Positions 23,574-32,959 of a stretch of 35,397 nucleotides of DNA are shown here, one piece after another (the stretch's first letter is position 1; each line of letters opens with the position of its first letter). The notes under the pieces are model-generated. The model saw nothing but the letters and a program-made list of their open reading frames with translations, had not been told where the DNA came from and made no database searches. The stretch is taken from contig JAGBXB010000139.1 of assembly GCA_017629515.1 (NCBI GenBank), forward strand, positions 1 to 35,397, written 5' to 3'. Made by a program: the position numbers and the translations under genes. Source of the stretch: Lentisphaeria bacterium. GTDB taxonomy: Bacteria; Verrucomicrobiota; Lentisphaeria; Victivallales; UBA1829.

Positions 23574-26144
23574 ATGAGTAGGACAAAGAGAACGATCTCG
23601 ATGAAGTTGAGAACACTTTTCACAGGTGTTGCCGTCTGTTTTGTATGCTGTGCGGTTCTGCCCGCAGCGCAGGCACAGGGGAATGATCCCCTTGCTCCTG
23701 AACAGTTGAAACTGGATCCTTTTGAATATGAGATCCCTGCCGAAGCCACAATGAATGAAGTGAAAGACCGCCGGAATGTTCTTGAAAACAGTGTTTTCCA
23801 GTTTGTGCGTATGGGGGACCGTTTTTACAATAAATTCCAGTTTGCCTCTGCATACAACGCTTATGAACGGGCTCTTACTGTATTTGATAAACAGAATTTG
23901 GGTTCCGGCAGTTATCTGGAACTTGTGAAAAGCCGCATCCGCAAGCGCGCCACTGCTGCTCATAAGGCATGGGCTGAATCCATGTTTTCCCGTGCAAGAA
24001 AAGTATATACGGCAGCATTGTCCAAAGGGGCAACCCAGGACGCTGTTACAGAATACGAAAAAGCGAAAAAACTTTCCTATCAGGCATTTGCCGTGTATTA
24101 TTTCAAAAATCCCGGAACATCCTATGATATCAAGTTCATGAAATCCATTGCTTCCAAAGACTCCGGTTTTTATGACAGGATCGCTGCATTTGTTGATGAT
24201 TGTACGAAAATGATCGGTGCTGTGAATTTCCAGATCGAAACATCTCTGGATTCCATTGATCCTGACAACGAACGCAGAAAACGGGAAATTCTTGAACTTA
24301 TGAAAAGTGCCCGTATGTATTACCGTCAGAAACAGTATGAAAAAGTACGGACCAATGTGGAAAAGATCCTGGCGCAGGATCCTTACAATGAACCTGCTAT
24401 CAATCTTCTGGAAAAAACATATCAGAAGTTGTATAAAGTTGCTGCCTACCGCCGTCAGGTTGATGCAGAAGAAAAGGTTACGGATATCGACTGGAAGTGG
24501 GTTGAACCGTTCCCCCAGGGCGGAGAAGCCTTGAAAGAGGTGGAAGGAAGTACTAAAGGTATGGAGGAAGGGGCAGTCGCCGCCGATGCCGGTAAAAATA
24601 ATATCACCCTTTATAATAAATTGCAGCAGCTTATCATGCCCCAGTTGGAATATACCCAGGAAACGGTGGGGAATATCGTGGCGGATTTGAGCAGCCGCAG
24701 TAAGGAAGCAGATAAAAACAATGGTTCCGGAGTCAATATCATTCCGGAGGCGGATGTAAAAGATGTGGTTATCAATACATTGGCATTGAACAATGTTTCG
24801 TTGCTTGTGTGGTTGAAATATCTGTGCAAACTGGGGAAAGTAAGTTTCCGCCTTGACGGTAATTATGTGATCATCGGCAAAAGCGGCAGTTCCATTGAAT
24901 CTTTCTCTGTACCGATTTCCCGTGATTATGCCCGGCGGATCCGTGAGGAAGTCGGGGGTGCAGCCGGTGGCGGTAAAAAACAGGAAGAAGAAGAGATCGA
25001 CTATGATGGCGAAATGGAAGATTTCTCTGCAAAGCGGGATAAGAAAAAAGATACAAAGAAAGGGGAGATGTCCATTGACCCCGAAAATCTGAAAAATTAT
25101 TTCAAGGAACGGGGTGTTCCTTTCCCTGAAGGCGCAAGTATTTTCTATGACCCGGAAAGCGGCCGCCTGACCATGAGAAATACCAAAGAAAATAATGATA
25201 AACTTGCCGACCGTATCCATGTGCTGGATGTCCCTGCTCCTATGGTTATGATCGAAGCAAAAATGATGGAAATCACCATGGGGGCTATGGAAGAACTTGG
25301 CTTTGACTGGACTCTTACTTATGATGTTTCCAACAATAACAAGAGATTTATTTCCCCCGGTCAGTTCCCCTACGGTCAGATTTATTCCCGAGCGGTGGAG
25401 TCTACCAATGTTCTTATCAATAATTTGAATCTGCTCCCCAATGCAGGGGGAAGCAAAGATATCAATCTTTTCCTTTCCATCAGGGCGATCGACCGTTCTG
25501 AAAGAGCGGAAGTTATTACTATGCCCCGTATCACCACTTTGAGTACTTTCCCCGCCAAATTGAGTATCGGGGATGAGAGAAGTTTCCCCTCTGATTATGA
25601 AGATGCTGAAGTGGAGATCAACTCCAACGGGAATACATTTACCTATACACCGCCTGCTCCTGACTTTGAAGTGGAGCAGGTTGGTTTGCAGTTCAATGTG
25701 ACACCTACCGTTATGAATATGAAAACGGTGGATGTGGTATTCAATACACAGCTGAAAAAGTTCATCGGTTGGAGTAACTACGACTATACAATTAAAATCG
25801 GTAAAATGTTTGAAAGTATTGCAGATACCTCAACGACCAATTTGCAGCCGAAGGAAAAAATGGCGGATTTTGCTGAACGCAGGATCGAAACACAGGTACA
25901 GGTCTATGATGGTGAATCTGTTGTGATCGGAGGAGTATTGCAGGACGAAACGCAGAAGATCGATGACAAATATCCTCTTCTGGGGGATCTGCCCCTTATC
26001 GGCAGATTGTTCACCGACCGTTACAGTTCCTCTACCAAAGCGAATCTTATGATCTTTGTCACTGCCCGTATTATGGAAGATAACGGGCTTCCCTATAAGC
26101 AGGAACGGCGCAAAGATGGTATATTTAATTTTGTCAACAGATAA
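23574..26144 (+). CDS. Secretin, Amuc_1098-like (first copy)
   Basis: Outer-membrane channel of the type II secretion/type IV pilus secretin superfamily. The 856-aa protein has a signal peptide (about 1-35, cleavage after AQA), a TPR-like helical region (about 80-310, including ILAQDPYNEPAINLLEK), an N-domain (about 345-450) ending FRLDGNYVIIGK, an acidic insertion near 465-500, and the secretin core (about 546-845). The core shows VMIEAKMMEI, ITMPRITTLS, VGLQFNVTPTV, VVIGGVLQDE, GDLPLIGRLF (from about 803) and MIFVTARI. The listed start has a weak AGGT; an in-frame ATG at 23604 is an alternative. Downstream is a second, different secretin. Confidence 0.93.
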   Translation: MSRTKRTISMKLRTLFTGVAVCFVCCAVLPAAQAQGNDPLAPEQLKLDPFEYEIPAEATMNEVKDRRNVLENSVFQFVRMGDRFYNKFQFASAYNAYERALTVFDKQNLGSGSYLELVKSRIRKRATAAHKAWAESMFSRARKVYTAALSKGATQDAVTEYEKAKKLSYQAFAVYYFKNPGTSYDIKFMKSIASKDSGFYDRIAAFVDDCTKMIGAVNFQIETSLDSIDPDNERRKREILELMKSARMYYRQKQYEKVRTNVEKILAQDPYNEPAINLLEKTYQKLYKVAAYRRQVDAEEKVTDIDWKWVEPFPQGGEALKEVEGSTKGMEEGAVAADAGKNNITLYNKLQQLIMPQLEYTQETVGNIVADLSSRSKEADKNNGSGVNIIPEADVKDVVINTLALNNVSLLVWLKYLCKLGKVSFRLDGNYVIIGKSGSSIESFSVPISRDYARRIREEVGGAAGGGKKQEEEEIDYDGEMEDFSAKRDKKKDTKKGEMSIDPENLKNYFKERGVPFPEGASIFYDPESGRLTMRNTKENNDKLADRIHVLDVPAPMVMIEAKMMEITMGAMEELGFDWTLTYDVSNNNKRFISPGQFPYGQIYSRAVESTNVLINNLNLLPNAGGSKDINLFLSIRAIDRSERAEVITMPRITTLSTFPAKLSIGDERSFPSDYEDAEVEINSNGNTFTYTPPAPDFEVEQVGLQFNVTPTVMNMKTVDVVFNTQLKKFIGWSNYDYTIKIGKMFESIADTSTTNLQPKEKMADFAERRIETQVQVYDGESVVIGGVLQDETQKIDDKYPLLGDLPLIGRLFTDRYSSSTKANLMIFVTARIMEDNGLPYKQERRKDGIFNFVNR

Positions 26145-26206
26145 GAGAGGTTAGTGTGATGAATCATAATATTTTTTGCAAATATTTTTACGGAAAGGAT
26201 GCCATG

Positions 26207-28924
26207 ATGAAACGGCTTTTGTGGCTGGTTTTTGCCGGTTTTACGGTTGTTCCCGTGCTTGCGGATGGAGCGGAAATGAAGAGAGCAGCCGTTGTGAAGC
26301 CTTCTGACACAACTCCCCTTGTGAAGCATGATGTGGCAAAGGATAACAGACAGCGGGAGATCATTTATTTCCGTTCTGCGGAAAAGGATGTGGATACTCT
26401 GGTCACAAAAGCGGTGGCAGATTACAGAAATGGCGAATTTGAAAAAGCTATCTCCTTGTATCTGAAAGCCAAAAAACAGCTTCTTGCTCTCCGGGAAAAA
26501 ATGCTGCGACTTGAAGGAATGAGCGGGGAAGCTGCCAATGAATATCTTGCAAAGTACAAAGAGGAAACTCATATCAAACGGTTGAACAGCAAGATCAAGA
26601 GTTGCGAAGCTGCTGTTTCCAAATCTTATTATTACTGGGCACAATCCATTTATTTTGAAGCGGAAAAATCTGCAAAGGCAGCCGATTTTGACCTTGCTAT
26701 TGATAAATGCCGCAAGGCTTATGAGGTTTACCCTGAATGTAAAGAGGAAATGGAGAAGACCATTGCCCGTTATCAGCTTCTGCGTCAGAAAGCCGCTGAA
26801 AAAAGTGAGTTTGAAAAATCCATCTCCAATGAGGATGAAACGAAAAAGAAGAATCTTCTCATCCGTCAGGGAGAGGTGCTTTATTCTTCCGGTCAGTGGG
26901 ATAAGGCAAGAAGTAAATTTGAACAGGTCATCAGTCTTGATCCTTACAATGAAGTTTCCATAAACTGGCTTCGCAAGATCAATCTGAAATTGAGTGAAGC
27001 TGGCCGCCGCCGTATGGAGCTTGTCCACAGTGAACGCGTTGTGGAAGCCGGTTGGGGTGCCCTTACTCCCATTATTGCTTATGATGATGTGGGATCTGCC
27101 GGGATCATTCAGGATGATGGCGTGGAAAAAGAGATGACCAAATCCCCCATCCAGACAAAACTTTCCTCCATTATGCTTCCTCACGGGATCGACTTTCCTG
27201 ACAGTCCCCTTTCTGCAGTGATCACTACTCTGATCCAGTACAGTAAGGATTATGACACCGATCCGGCCCGTAAAGGGGTGAACATCATCGCCCTGGGCAG
27301 ATTCAATTCCTCCCCCAATGCTGTGGATGATGGAGAACAGAAACAGGGTGAAAATCAGAAAGCCCAGGATACTCCTGTTTCCAAAGACCCTAATGTTACA
27401 TTGAGTATTTTCAATCCCATCTCTCTGGGGGATGCCATCAAGAGAGTCTGTGATAATATCAAGGCTGTATGTAAAGTGAATATTGAAGACGGCGTTGTGG
27501 AAATCGCTCCCAGCGTGGAGGATCTGGAAGACGCCCTTCAAACAGAATATTTTGAACTGGATAATAATCTGAACGCCAATAAGATGCTTACCGAAGGCGG
27601 TACAACTTCCATCCATGCTGCGTACTTCAATACGGTTCCTCTTCCCGAGGGTGCATATACGGCGATCGACCCTGTTGCCGGAAGATTGATCGTGACCAAT
27701 ACTCCCGAAAATATTGAGGAGATGCGTAAGATTTTTGAGAAGATCAACCGTCCCAAACCCCAGATCCTTATTCAGGCAAAGTTTGTTGATGTGATCATGA
27801 ATGACCTGGAAGAACTTGGTTTCCAATATACTTTCTCCAGAGAAAACTCCAATCTGGCTTATTCCAAAGCCGATGAACTTAAAGAATGGACCTATTATAA
27901 CGGTTCTGAACCCTTGACATTCGGAAATCAGGCTGTCAATATTTATTCCAAAGATCCCAAAAACAAAACAGATTGGTATCAGTATTTCGGTACATCCAAT
28001 TCTCTGCCCTACAAAACGCAGGACGGACAGGTCATCAATACCAATACCGGGCAGCTTTTTGAGCCGACCAGTGAACAGGGCTTGACTTATTATTATAAGG
28101 AATCTCCTTTTTCCAGAAGTTCTGTCACATGGGGGAGAAACTCCAAACTTACCCGTGTATATGAGCGTGACGGAACTCCCACATACGATGTAAGTACAGA
28201 TACCAATTTCGGTAAAATGTGGGAATTTGATGCGTTCACCAATAAGGGGTATGGTTTGAATGCCCAGGTCTATGCGCTGGATCAGGCTGGGGCTTCCGAT
28301 ATGCTTTACTGCCCCCGTATTACCACTATGGATGGCCGTACAGCCACACTGGATATGGTTATTACCAAACACTATCCGGAAGACTGGGAAGAACCTGAAC
28401 TTACCACAATGGACAATATGCCCATTCTTATCGGTTCCACACCGGAACTGGAAGAAGAGGAAGAGGGTATATTCTTCCAGGTCACTCCCACTTTGAACGC
28501 CACGGAAGAACCCAATTACAGTACGATCACCCTTTCCTTTGACCAATTGGAAGTGAAAAAATTTGCCGGTTGGGATGATTACAGTTACAATCTGCCTATG
28601 GATGATGGTACAGGCAACTATGTCAATGTTCCCAATATTGTGCGTACCCCCATTTTCCAGGAGCGTTCCATCAATACTGCCGTGCAGTGCAAAGACAGTT
28701 CCACACTTGTGATCGGCGGAATGATCTCTGATGAATCGGATGTGATCAATGATAAATATCCTATTCTGGGTGATCTTCCTCTTATCGGCCGTCTTTTCCA
28801 GTCCAAAGGAAGAAAGACCTATAAGAGCAATCTTCTCATCTTTATTACCTGCAGACTGGTGCTGCCGGATGGTTCCCCCTTCGGTGCCCGTGAAAATGCC
28901 GGAAGTATCACCTTCAAGCATTGA
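26207..28924 (+). CDS. Secretin, Amuc_1098-like (second, divergent copy)
   Basis: Second secretin of the operon. I place the start at ATG 26207 because AAGGA lies seven bases upstream and MKRLLWLVFAGFTVVPVLA is a textbook signal peptide; GTG 26156, ATG 26159 and ATG 26204 are in frame upstream. The 905-aa protein repeats the first secretin's plan: TPR-like region with VISLDPYNEVSINWLRK, N-domain, and core from about 511 with ILIQAKFVDV, YCPRITTMDG, FFQVTPTLN, LVIGGMISDE, GDLPLIGRLF (from about 854) and LIFITCRL. It carries a roughly 130-residue Tyr/Ser/Asn-rich insertion inside the core (about 550-680) that the first copy lacks. A strong terminator follows. Confidence 0.92.
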   Translation: MKRLLWLVFAGFTVVPVLADGAEMKRAAVVKPSDTTPLVKHDVAKDNRQREIIYFRSAEKDVDTLVTKAVADYRNGEFEKAISLYLKAKKQLLALREKMLRLEGMSGEAANEYLAKYKEETHIKRLNSKIKSCEAAVSKSYYYWAQSIYFEAEKSAKAADFDLAIDKCRKAYEVYPECKEEMEKTIARYQLLRQKAAEKSEFEKSISNEDETKKKNLLIRQGEVLYSSGQWDKARSKFEQVISLDPYNEVSINWLRKINLKLSEAGRRRMELVHSERVVEAGWGALTPIIAYDDVGSAGIIQDDGVEKEMTKSPIQTKLSSIMLPHGIDFPDSPLSAVITTLIQYSKDYDTDPARKGVNIIALGRFNSSPNAVDDGEQKQGENQKAQDTPVSKDPNVTLSIFNPISLGDAIKRVCDNIKAVCKVNIEDGVVEIAPSVEDLEDALQTEYFELDNNLNANKMLTEGGTTSIHAAYFNTVPLPEGAYTAIDPVAGRLIVTNTPENIEEMRKIFEKINRPKPQILIQAKFVDVIMNDLEELGFQYTFSRENSNLAYSKADELKEWTYYNGSEPLTFGNQAVNIYSKDPKNKTDWYQYFGTSNSLPYKTQDGQVINTNTGQLFEPTSEQGLTYYYKESPFSRSSVTWGRNSKLTRVYERDGTPTYDVSTDTNFGKMWEFDAFTNKGYGLNAQVYALDQAGASDMLYCPRITTMDGRTATLDMVITKHYPEDWEEPELTTMDNMPILIGSTPELEEEEEGIFFQVTPTLNATEEPNYSTITLSFDQLEVKKFAGWDDYSYNLPMDDGTGNYVNVPNIVRTPIFQERSINTAVQCKDSSTLVIGGMISDESDVINDKYPILGDLPLIGRLFQSKGRKTYKSNLLIFITCRLVLPDGSPFGARENAGSITFKH

Positions 28925-28961
28925 TTTTTGCGGAGTAATAAGTACGATCATACAGTTTTTT

Positions 28962-29022
28962 GCGGACCGGGGCTTGCCTTTATCCCATCCCCCAAACGAA
29001 GGCTTGCTCCGGTCTGCTTTTT
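28962..29022 (+). terminator. Terminator of the pilus-like operon
   Basis: A long stem: GCGGACCGG (28962-28970) with CCGGTCTGC (29009-29017), one wobble, extended inward by 28971-28980 with 28999-29008 and two T-T mismatches. Five T follow at 29018-29022. Confidence 0.85.
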
Positions 29023-29095
29023 ATTAATAAAGCAGCAATTGCGATATCCGTATTGGCAAGAGCGTTATGAAAAAACAAAGAAGGGGTAATGAGGA

Positions 29096-30481
29096 ATGAG
29101 CGAAGAGAGAATCCGGAAGATCCTGGAAAAACAGAGAGAGTTTTTCAGGACAGGCGCGACAAAAAGTTATTCATTCAGAATGGACGCTTTGAAGAAGTTA
29201 TCCTGCGTCATCAAAGAAAAGGAACAGGCGATCTTTGACGCTTTGAAAAAGGATCTGGGCAAAGGGGAATTTGAGAGCCGCAGTACAGAAACCAATATGG
29301 TGCTTGAAGAGATCCATCACATGAGGAAAAACCTGAAAAGGTATATGAAAACCAAGCGTGTGGGGGTATCCATGCTCAATCTGCCTGCTTCCGGGAAAGT
29401 CATGCCGGAGCCTTACGGGGTCGCTCTTATTTTTTCCGCATGGAATTATCCATTTCAATTACTTTTTTCGCCTCTTGTTTCAGCTGTAGCCGCGGGAAAT
29501 TGTGTTATGGTGAAAACGGCGGAACAATCTGGCGAGACCGCAAAAGTATGTAAAGAAATCATTGAACAGGTCTTTCCGGAAGAGTTTGTCGCCTGTTGGA
29601 ATGGCGGCAGGGATTTGGGCGAAAAACTTTTGAAAGAAAAGTATGACTTCCTTTTTTATACAGGTGGGATAAACGGCGGGAAAGCGGTAATGGCTTCAGC
29701 GGCAGAATCCCTTACACCCCTTGTGCTGGAATTAGGGGGGAAAAGTCCCTGTATCGTGGATGAGGATGCCAAACTTCCTCTTTCGGCAAAAAGGATCGTA
29801 TGGGGAAAATTCCTGAATGCGGGGCAGACCTGTGTTGCTCCGGATTATATCCTTGTGCATGAGTCCATAAAAGAAAAACTCCTTGATGCGTTGAAAAAGG
29901 AGATCATTCGTTTCTATGGCGAGGATGCTTCCTTATCAGAGGATTATCCGCGGATCGTCAGCAAAGCACATTGTCAACGCCTTGCCGGATTGCTTCAAAA
30001 GAGTGAAACGAAAATCGTTTACGGGGGAAAATATAATATTGAGGAGCGGTTCTTTGAGCCTACTCTCATAGATTCTCCGGATGCGGATTCCCCGGTGATG
30101 GGGGAAGAGATCTTCGGGCCGATCCTGCCGGTACTCGGAGTGAAAAATATGGAGGAAGCTATTGATTTCGTCATTGCGCGTGCCAAGCCCCTTGCTTTGT
30201 ATTATTTCTCCCACGGCAGGAAAAATCTTGACAGAATCCTTTCCTGTACTTCCTCCGGCGGCGTTTGCGTGAATGAGACTATTATGCACTTTGTGAATCA
30301 GAGTATGCCCTTTGGCGGTGTGGGGGCAAGCGGTTTCGGATCATATCATGGCAAATACGGTTTTGATGCTTTTACCCATTATAAGGCAATCATGCTCAAA
30401 GGGGATCTGGTGGATATGCCGGTAAGGTATCCCCCCGGACTGGAAAAAAGAATCCCGTTATTGAAAATGATCTCCAGGTAA
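29096..30481 (+). CDS. Aldehyde dehydrogenase, class 3-like
   Basis: NAD(P)-dependent oxidation of an aldehyde to the acid. The 461-aa length and sequence fit the short ALDH3/YwdH-type branch. Motifs in order: EPYGVALIFSAWNYPFQL (cofactor pocket and the conserved N), the general base E212 in LELGGKSP, the nucleophile C246 in NAGQTCVAPDY, EEIFGPILPV, and PFGGVGASGFGSYHG. All catalytic residues are present. AAGGGG nine bases upstream supports ATG 29096. It is monocistronic, between the operon terminator and a convergent AraC-type gene. The substrate cannot be told; fatty or aromatic aldehydes are usual for the branch. Confidence 0.9.
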   Translation: MSEERIRKILEKQREFFRTGATKSYSFRMDALKKLSCVIKEKEQAIFDALKKDLGKGEFESRSTETNMVLEEIHHMRKNLKRYMKTKRVGVSMLNLPASGKVMPEPYGVALIFSAWNYPFQLLFSPLVSAVAAGNCVMVKTAEQSGETAKVCKEIIEQVFPEEFVACWNGGRDLGEKLLKEKYDFLFYTGGINGGKAVMASAAESLTPLVLELGGKSPCIVDEDAKLPLSAKRIVWGKFLNAGQTCVAPDYILVHESIKEKLLDALKKEIIRFYGEDASLSEDYPRIVSKAHCQRLAGLLQKSETKIVYGGKYNIEERFFEPTLIDSPDADSPVMGEEIFGPILPVLGVKNMEEAIDFVIARAKPLALYYFSHGRKNLDRILSCTSSGGVCVNETIMHFVNQSMPFGGVGASGFGSYHGKYGFDAFTHYKAIMLKGDLVDMPVRYPPGLEKRIPLLKMISR

Positions 30482-30506
30482 GAGGTTGGAAGGTTTTTTC
30501 CGGTTT

Positions 30507-31406
30507 TCAGGAAAAGTTTTTTCTATATTGTGAGGGGGAAACTCCGAACTGCTTTTTAAAGGCGTTGCAATAATAGGCAACATCTTTATATCCGTGGAGA
30601 AGAGCTATTTCGCTTATACTGCTGTCAGTATATTGCAGATGCCAGGTGCTGTTATTGAGTTTTGAACTGATGACAAACTCCATGGGAGAGAGTCCCGTAT
30701 GTTTTTTAAATAGTGCCGTAAGAGTGGGGCGGGAGACTCCGAAAAACTCCACAAGGGAACGCAGGGTAGGGAAGTTTTGCGGATAACTTGTTACCTGCCG
30801 TAATTGATACTGGGGGAGTCCCGCCATTCTTTCCGGAGGAAGAATGGAAGCGCTGAACAGAATGGTCAGACACTCAAAAAGCAGTACGGAAAGTTTTTCC
30901 GGAGAGATGGCGCCATTACTTGCAAGGTCTGTAAGAAATTTGATTTTTTCCTTGAATGACGCCGGATCTCTCAACCTGACATGGGTCAATTCATTTATGC
31001 GGAACATCTGTTCCACATAAATATTCCTGTTGAGAACCACATAATATCTGCTCTGCTCTTCTTTTTCCGGCATATCCAGAACAATGGTTCTTTCCGTCTG
31101 GACAGCATTCGGGGAAGGCGGCATGATATGCACATCATTTTCCGGAACAGTGTAAAGCAGCTCTTTTCCCTGATAGATTTTCCGGGAAACATCCGCAATT
31201 TCAAAACCCCAGGAATTCCCCAATGCCCATTTACAGACATGTTTTTTTTCAATGCCGGGCAGAAGAATATTCCTGCTTATGGCGTGGAGATGGATGATGG
31301 CAAAACTTTCCTGGCGGCTTCTGGGGTGCTGATTGAGAAATGTTTCTTCGATCAGACTGCCATGGCGGATTTTTCTTTTTCTGAAAAGAATGTTTTTTTC
31401 AGACAT
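30507..31406 (-). CDS. AraC-family transcriptional regulator
   Basis: The 299-aa protein has a C-terminal double helix-turn-helix AraC domain (about 205-299): LRSLVEFFGVSRPTLTALFK, then ISEIALLHGYKDVAYYCNAF and the signature FKKQFGVSPSQYRKNF. The N-terminal part (about 25-110) looks like a cupin-type sensor, with a variable region to about 200. It is divergent from the Gfo/Idh/MocA oxidoreductase at 31636, 229 bases away, which suggests it controls that gene in response to a sugar or sugar acid. AAGGA nine bases upstream supports the start. The inducer is unknown. Confidence 0.9.
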   Translation of the reverse strand: MSEKNILFRKRKIRHGSLIEETFLNQHPRSRQESFAIIHLHAISRNILLPGIEKKHVCKWALGNSWGFEIADVSRKIYQGKELLYTVPENDVHIMPPSPNAVQTERTIVLDMPEKEEQSRYYVVLNRNIYVEQMFRINELTHVRLRDPASFKEKIKFLTDLASNGAISPEKLSVLLFECLTILFSASILPPERMAGLPQYQLRQVTSYPQNFPTLRSLVEFFGVSRPTLTALFKKHTGLSPMEFVISSKLNNSTWHLQYTDSSISEIALLHGYKDVAYYCNAFKKQFGVSPSQYRKNFS

Positions 31407-31459
31407 GAAGTGGTATCCTTTTTTCTGTGTTTTCCTGTATCGGATGATTTGTTACATAT

Positions 31460-31487
31460 ATTATAAATAAAATAACAAATATTACAA
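31460..31487 (-). promoter_or_regulatory. Promoter of the AraC-type regulator
   Basis: Minus strand TTGTAA (31482-31487), 16-bp spacer, TATAAT (31460-31465), about 55 bases before the start. No equally good promoter for the divergent gene is seen, as expected if it needs activation. Confidence 0.5.
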
Positions 31488-31635
31488 GTAAAAAATACTT
31501 TTTTTTTTCAAAAAATGGTGTATCTTATAAGGAATAAAGGATGAAAGTAACGGCAATTTGAAAAAACGGGAAAAAATTTCATTCCTGCTGTAATAATGAA
31601 TATTTAACAGACAAAAACAGAAAAAGGAGATTTCC

Positions 31636-32745
31636 ATGAGTGCATGCAGTCCATCCAGTATTGTCCGTATTGCCATTTTAGGTTGCGGCCCCAGAGGGGT
31701 GCAGATGGCAAAGATCGTTGCATTGCTGACAAAATCGTTTAAACTGGTTGCAATGAGTGATCCTGATGCAACAGCAAGAGAAAAAGTCAAAAACCGTTTT
31801 CCCGATCTGGAAATGTATGCTTCTTCTGACGATCTTCTGGATAAAGCGAATATCGACGCCGTGATCGTGGAAACTCCTCCCGCTTATCATGCAGAATATG
31901 TTTGCAAGGCATTAAACAGAAATATTGCAGTAATGAGCGAGATCCCCGTGGCAGATACTCTGGAAGAAGCGGATCTTCTTTATAAAACAGTGAAAAGTTC
32001 CAAGGCACTCTTTATGACAGGAGCCACCGCCAATTACCGGCAGAAAAGCCGTTATATGCTGAAATTGAAAGCGCAGGGTATATTGGGAAATGCCGCTTAT
32101 GTGGAAGCCGAATATATGCACGATCTGCGTGCCAGTAAAGACCCGTGGCGCAAAACCTATGAGACCTGCCGCTATTGCTGTCACTCCCTCGGTCCGTTGC
32201 TTGCAGTAATGGATGGGGATGAGTTTGATACGGTCAGCTGTATGGGAACCGGCGATCATTTGAATTGCGGGTGGATCAACAACAATATGGCGGCACTTCT
32301 CCGTACAAAAAATAATGTAGTCTGCCGTTTTATGTGCGGCTTTGCCATCAATCATTGCGGACCTGCTCACAGAACGGTCATGTATACCGATAAAGGTCAT
32401 TTCAAATTCTATAACGAAAGGGCTATGGTCTTTACTGCGGATATGCCCCTTTATACAAGAAGCAAGGAATTTTATACAGTGGAATTCGGCAATATTCCGG
32501 AACGCTTTACCAACGATGTGGAATTCCCCTATGACAAAGTAATGGATTGCGGTGGCGGCGGTCACGGCGGGGCGGACTTTATCATGCTGGAAGATTTTGC
32601 CGATGCCATTATCAATAACAAGCCTTCTCCCGTTTCCATTGAAGCAGGGCTGGCTATGACCCTTCCGGGAATTTATGCTGCTGAATCTGCCAGAGAGGGC
32701 GGCACATTGAAAAAGATCATCTATCCCTGGAGCAAAGAAAAATAA
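31636..32745 (+). CDS. Gfo/Idh/MocA-family oxidoreductase, lacking the usual lysine
   Basis: NAD(P)-binding protein of the Gfo/Idh/MocA family, which mostly oxidises sugars, inositols or their derivatives. The 369-aa protein has the Rossmann loop ILGCGPRGVQ (14-23), the acidic end of strand 2 in SDPDA, and the family stretch VETPPAYHAEYVCKAL. The usual catalytic EKP motif reads SEIPVA, so the conserved lysine is isoleucine. The C-terminal substrate domain contains CHSLGPLLAVM and a glycine-rich GGGGHGGAD. AAGGAGA sets the start. The divergent AraC-type regulator suggests inducible use of a carbon source. Because of the altered motif, activity as a classic dehydrogenase is uncertain. Confidence 0.85.
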   Translation: MSACSPSSIVRIAILGCGPRGVQMAKIVALLTKSFKLVAMSDPDATAREKVKNRFPDLEMYASSDDLLDKANIDAVIVETPPAYHAEYVCKALNRNIAVMSEIPVADTLEEADLLYKTVKSSKALFMTGATANYRQKSRYMLKLKAQGILGNAAYVEAEYMHDLRASKDPWRKTYETCRYCCHSLGPLLAVMDGDEFDTVSCMGTGDHLNCGWINNNMAALLRTKNNVVCRFMCGFAINHCGPAHRTVMYTDKGHFKFYNERAMVFTADMPLYTRSKEFYTVEFGNIPERFTNDVEFPYDKVMDCGGGGHGGADFIMLEDFADAIINNKPSPVSIEAGLAMTLPGIYAAESAREGGTLKKIIYPWSKEK

Positions 32746-32769
32746 TCTGTAAAAGATCCGGGATCATAA

Positions 32770-32815
32770 AAGGGGCTGTTGCAAAACTTTTTTTGCGGCA
32801 GCCCCTTGAATTTTT
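32770..32815 (+). terminator. Terminator of the oxidoreductase gene
   Basis: A 17-bp stem, 32770-32786 with 32791-32807, loop CTTT. Both imperfect pairs are U-G in plus-strand RNA. It is followed by GAATTTTT. Confidence 0.85.
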
Positions 32816-32906
32816 GTATCCCTCCGGTACTTGGTTGGGAAAGAGCTGTGAAAACAGGATAGTTTTTTTCTGACAAATGATTTTTGCTGTTTGTTAAGGA
32901 GAAAAG

Positions 32907-32959
32907 CCTTGTCGGGGCATAAGAACCCTGCCTCGGGTTTCAACCCGGGGGCAGGACAA
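32907..32959. other. G/C-rich structured element of unknown role
   Basis: CCTGCC (32927-32932) pairs with GGCAGG (32950-32955), enclosing CGGGT/ACCCG with one bulged G. TTGTC (32909-32913) can pair with GACAA (32955-32959) outside it. It is much richer in G and C than its surroundings, and a run of A follows. It is not in a gene and is too far from either neighbour to be its main terminator. Confidence 0.4.

Noticed and set aside
26093..28951. A 952-codon open frame on the minus strand across the second secretin
   Set aside because: It is antisense to a protein with full secretin motifs, has no recognisable domain or ribosome binding site, and similar long antisense frames lie opposite most genes here (for example 13481-15637 and 23337-25220), a result of codon bias.
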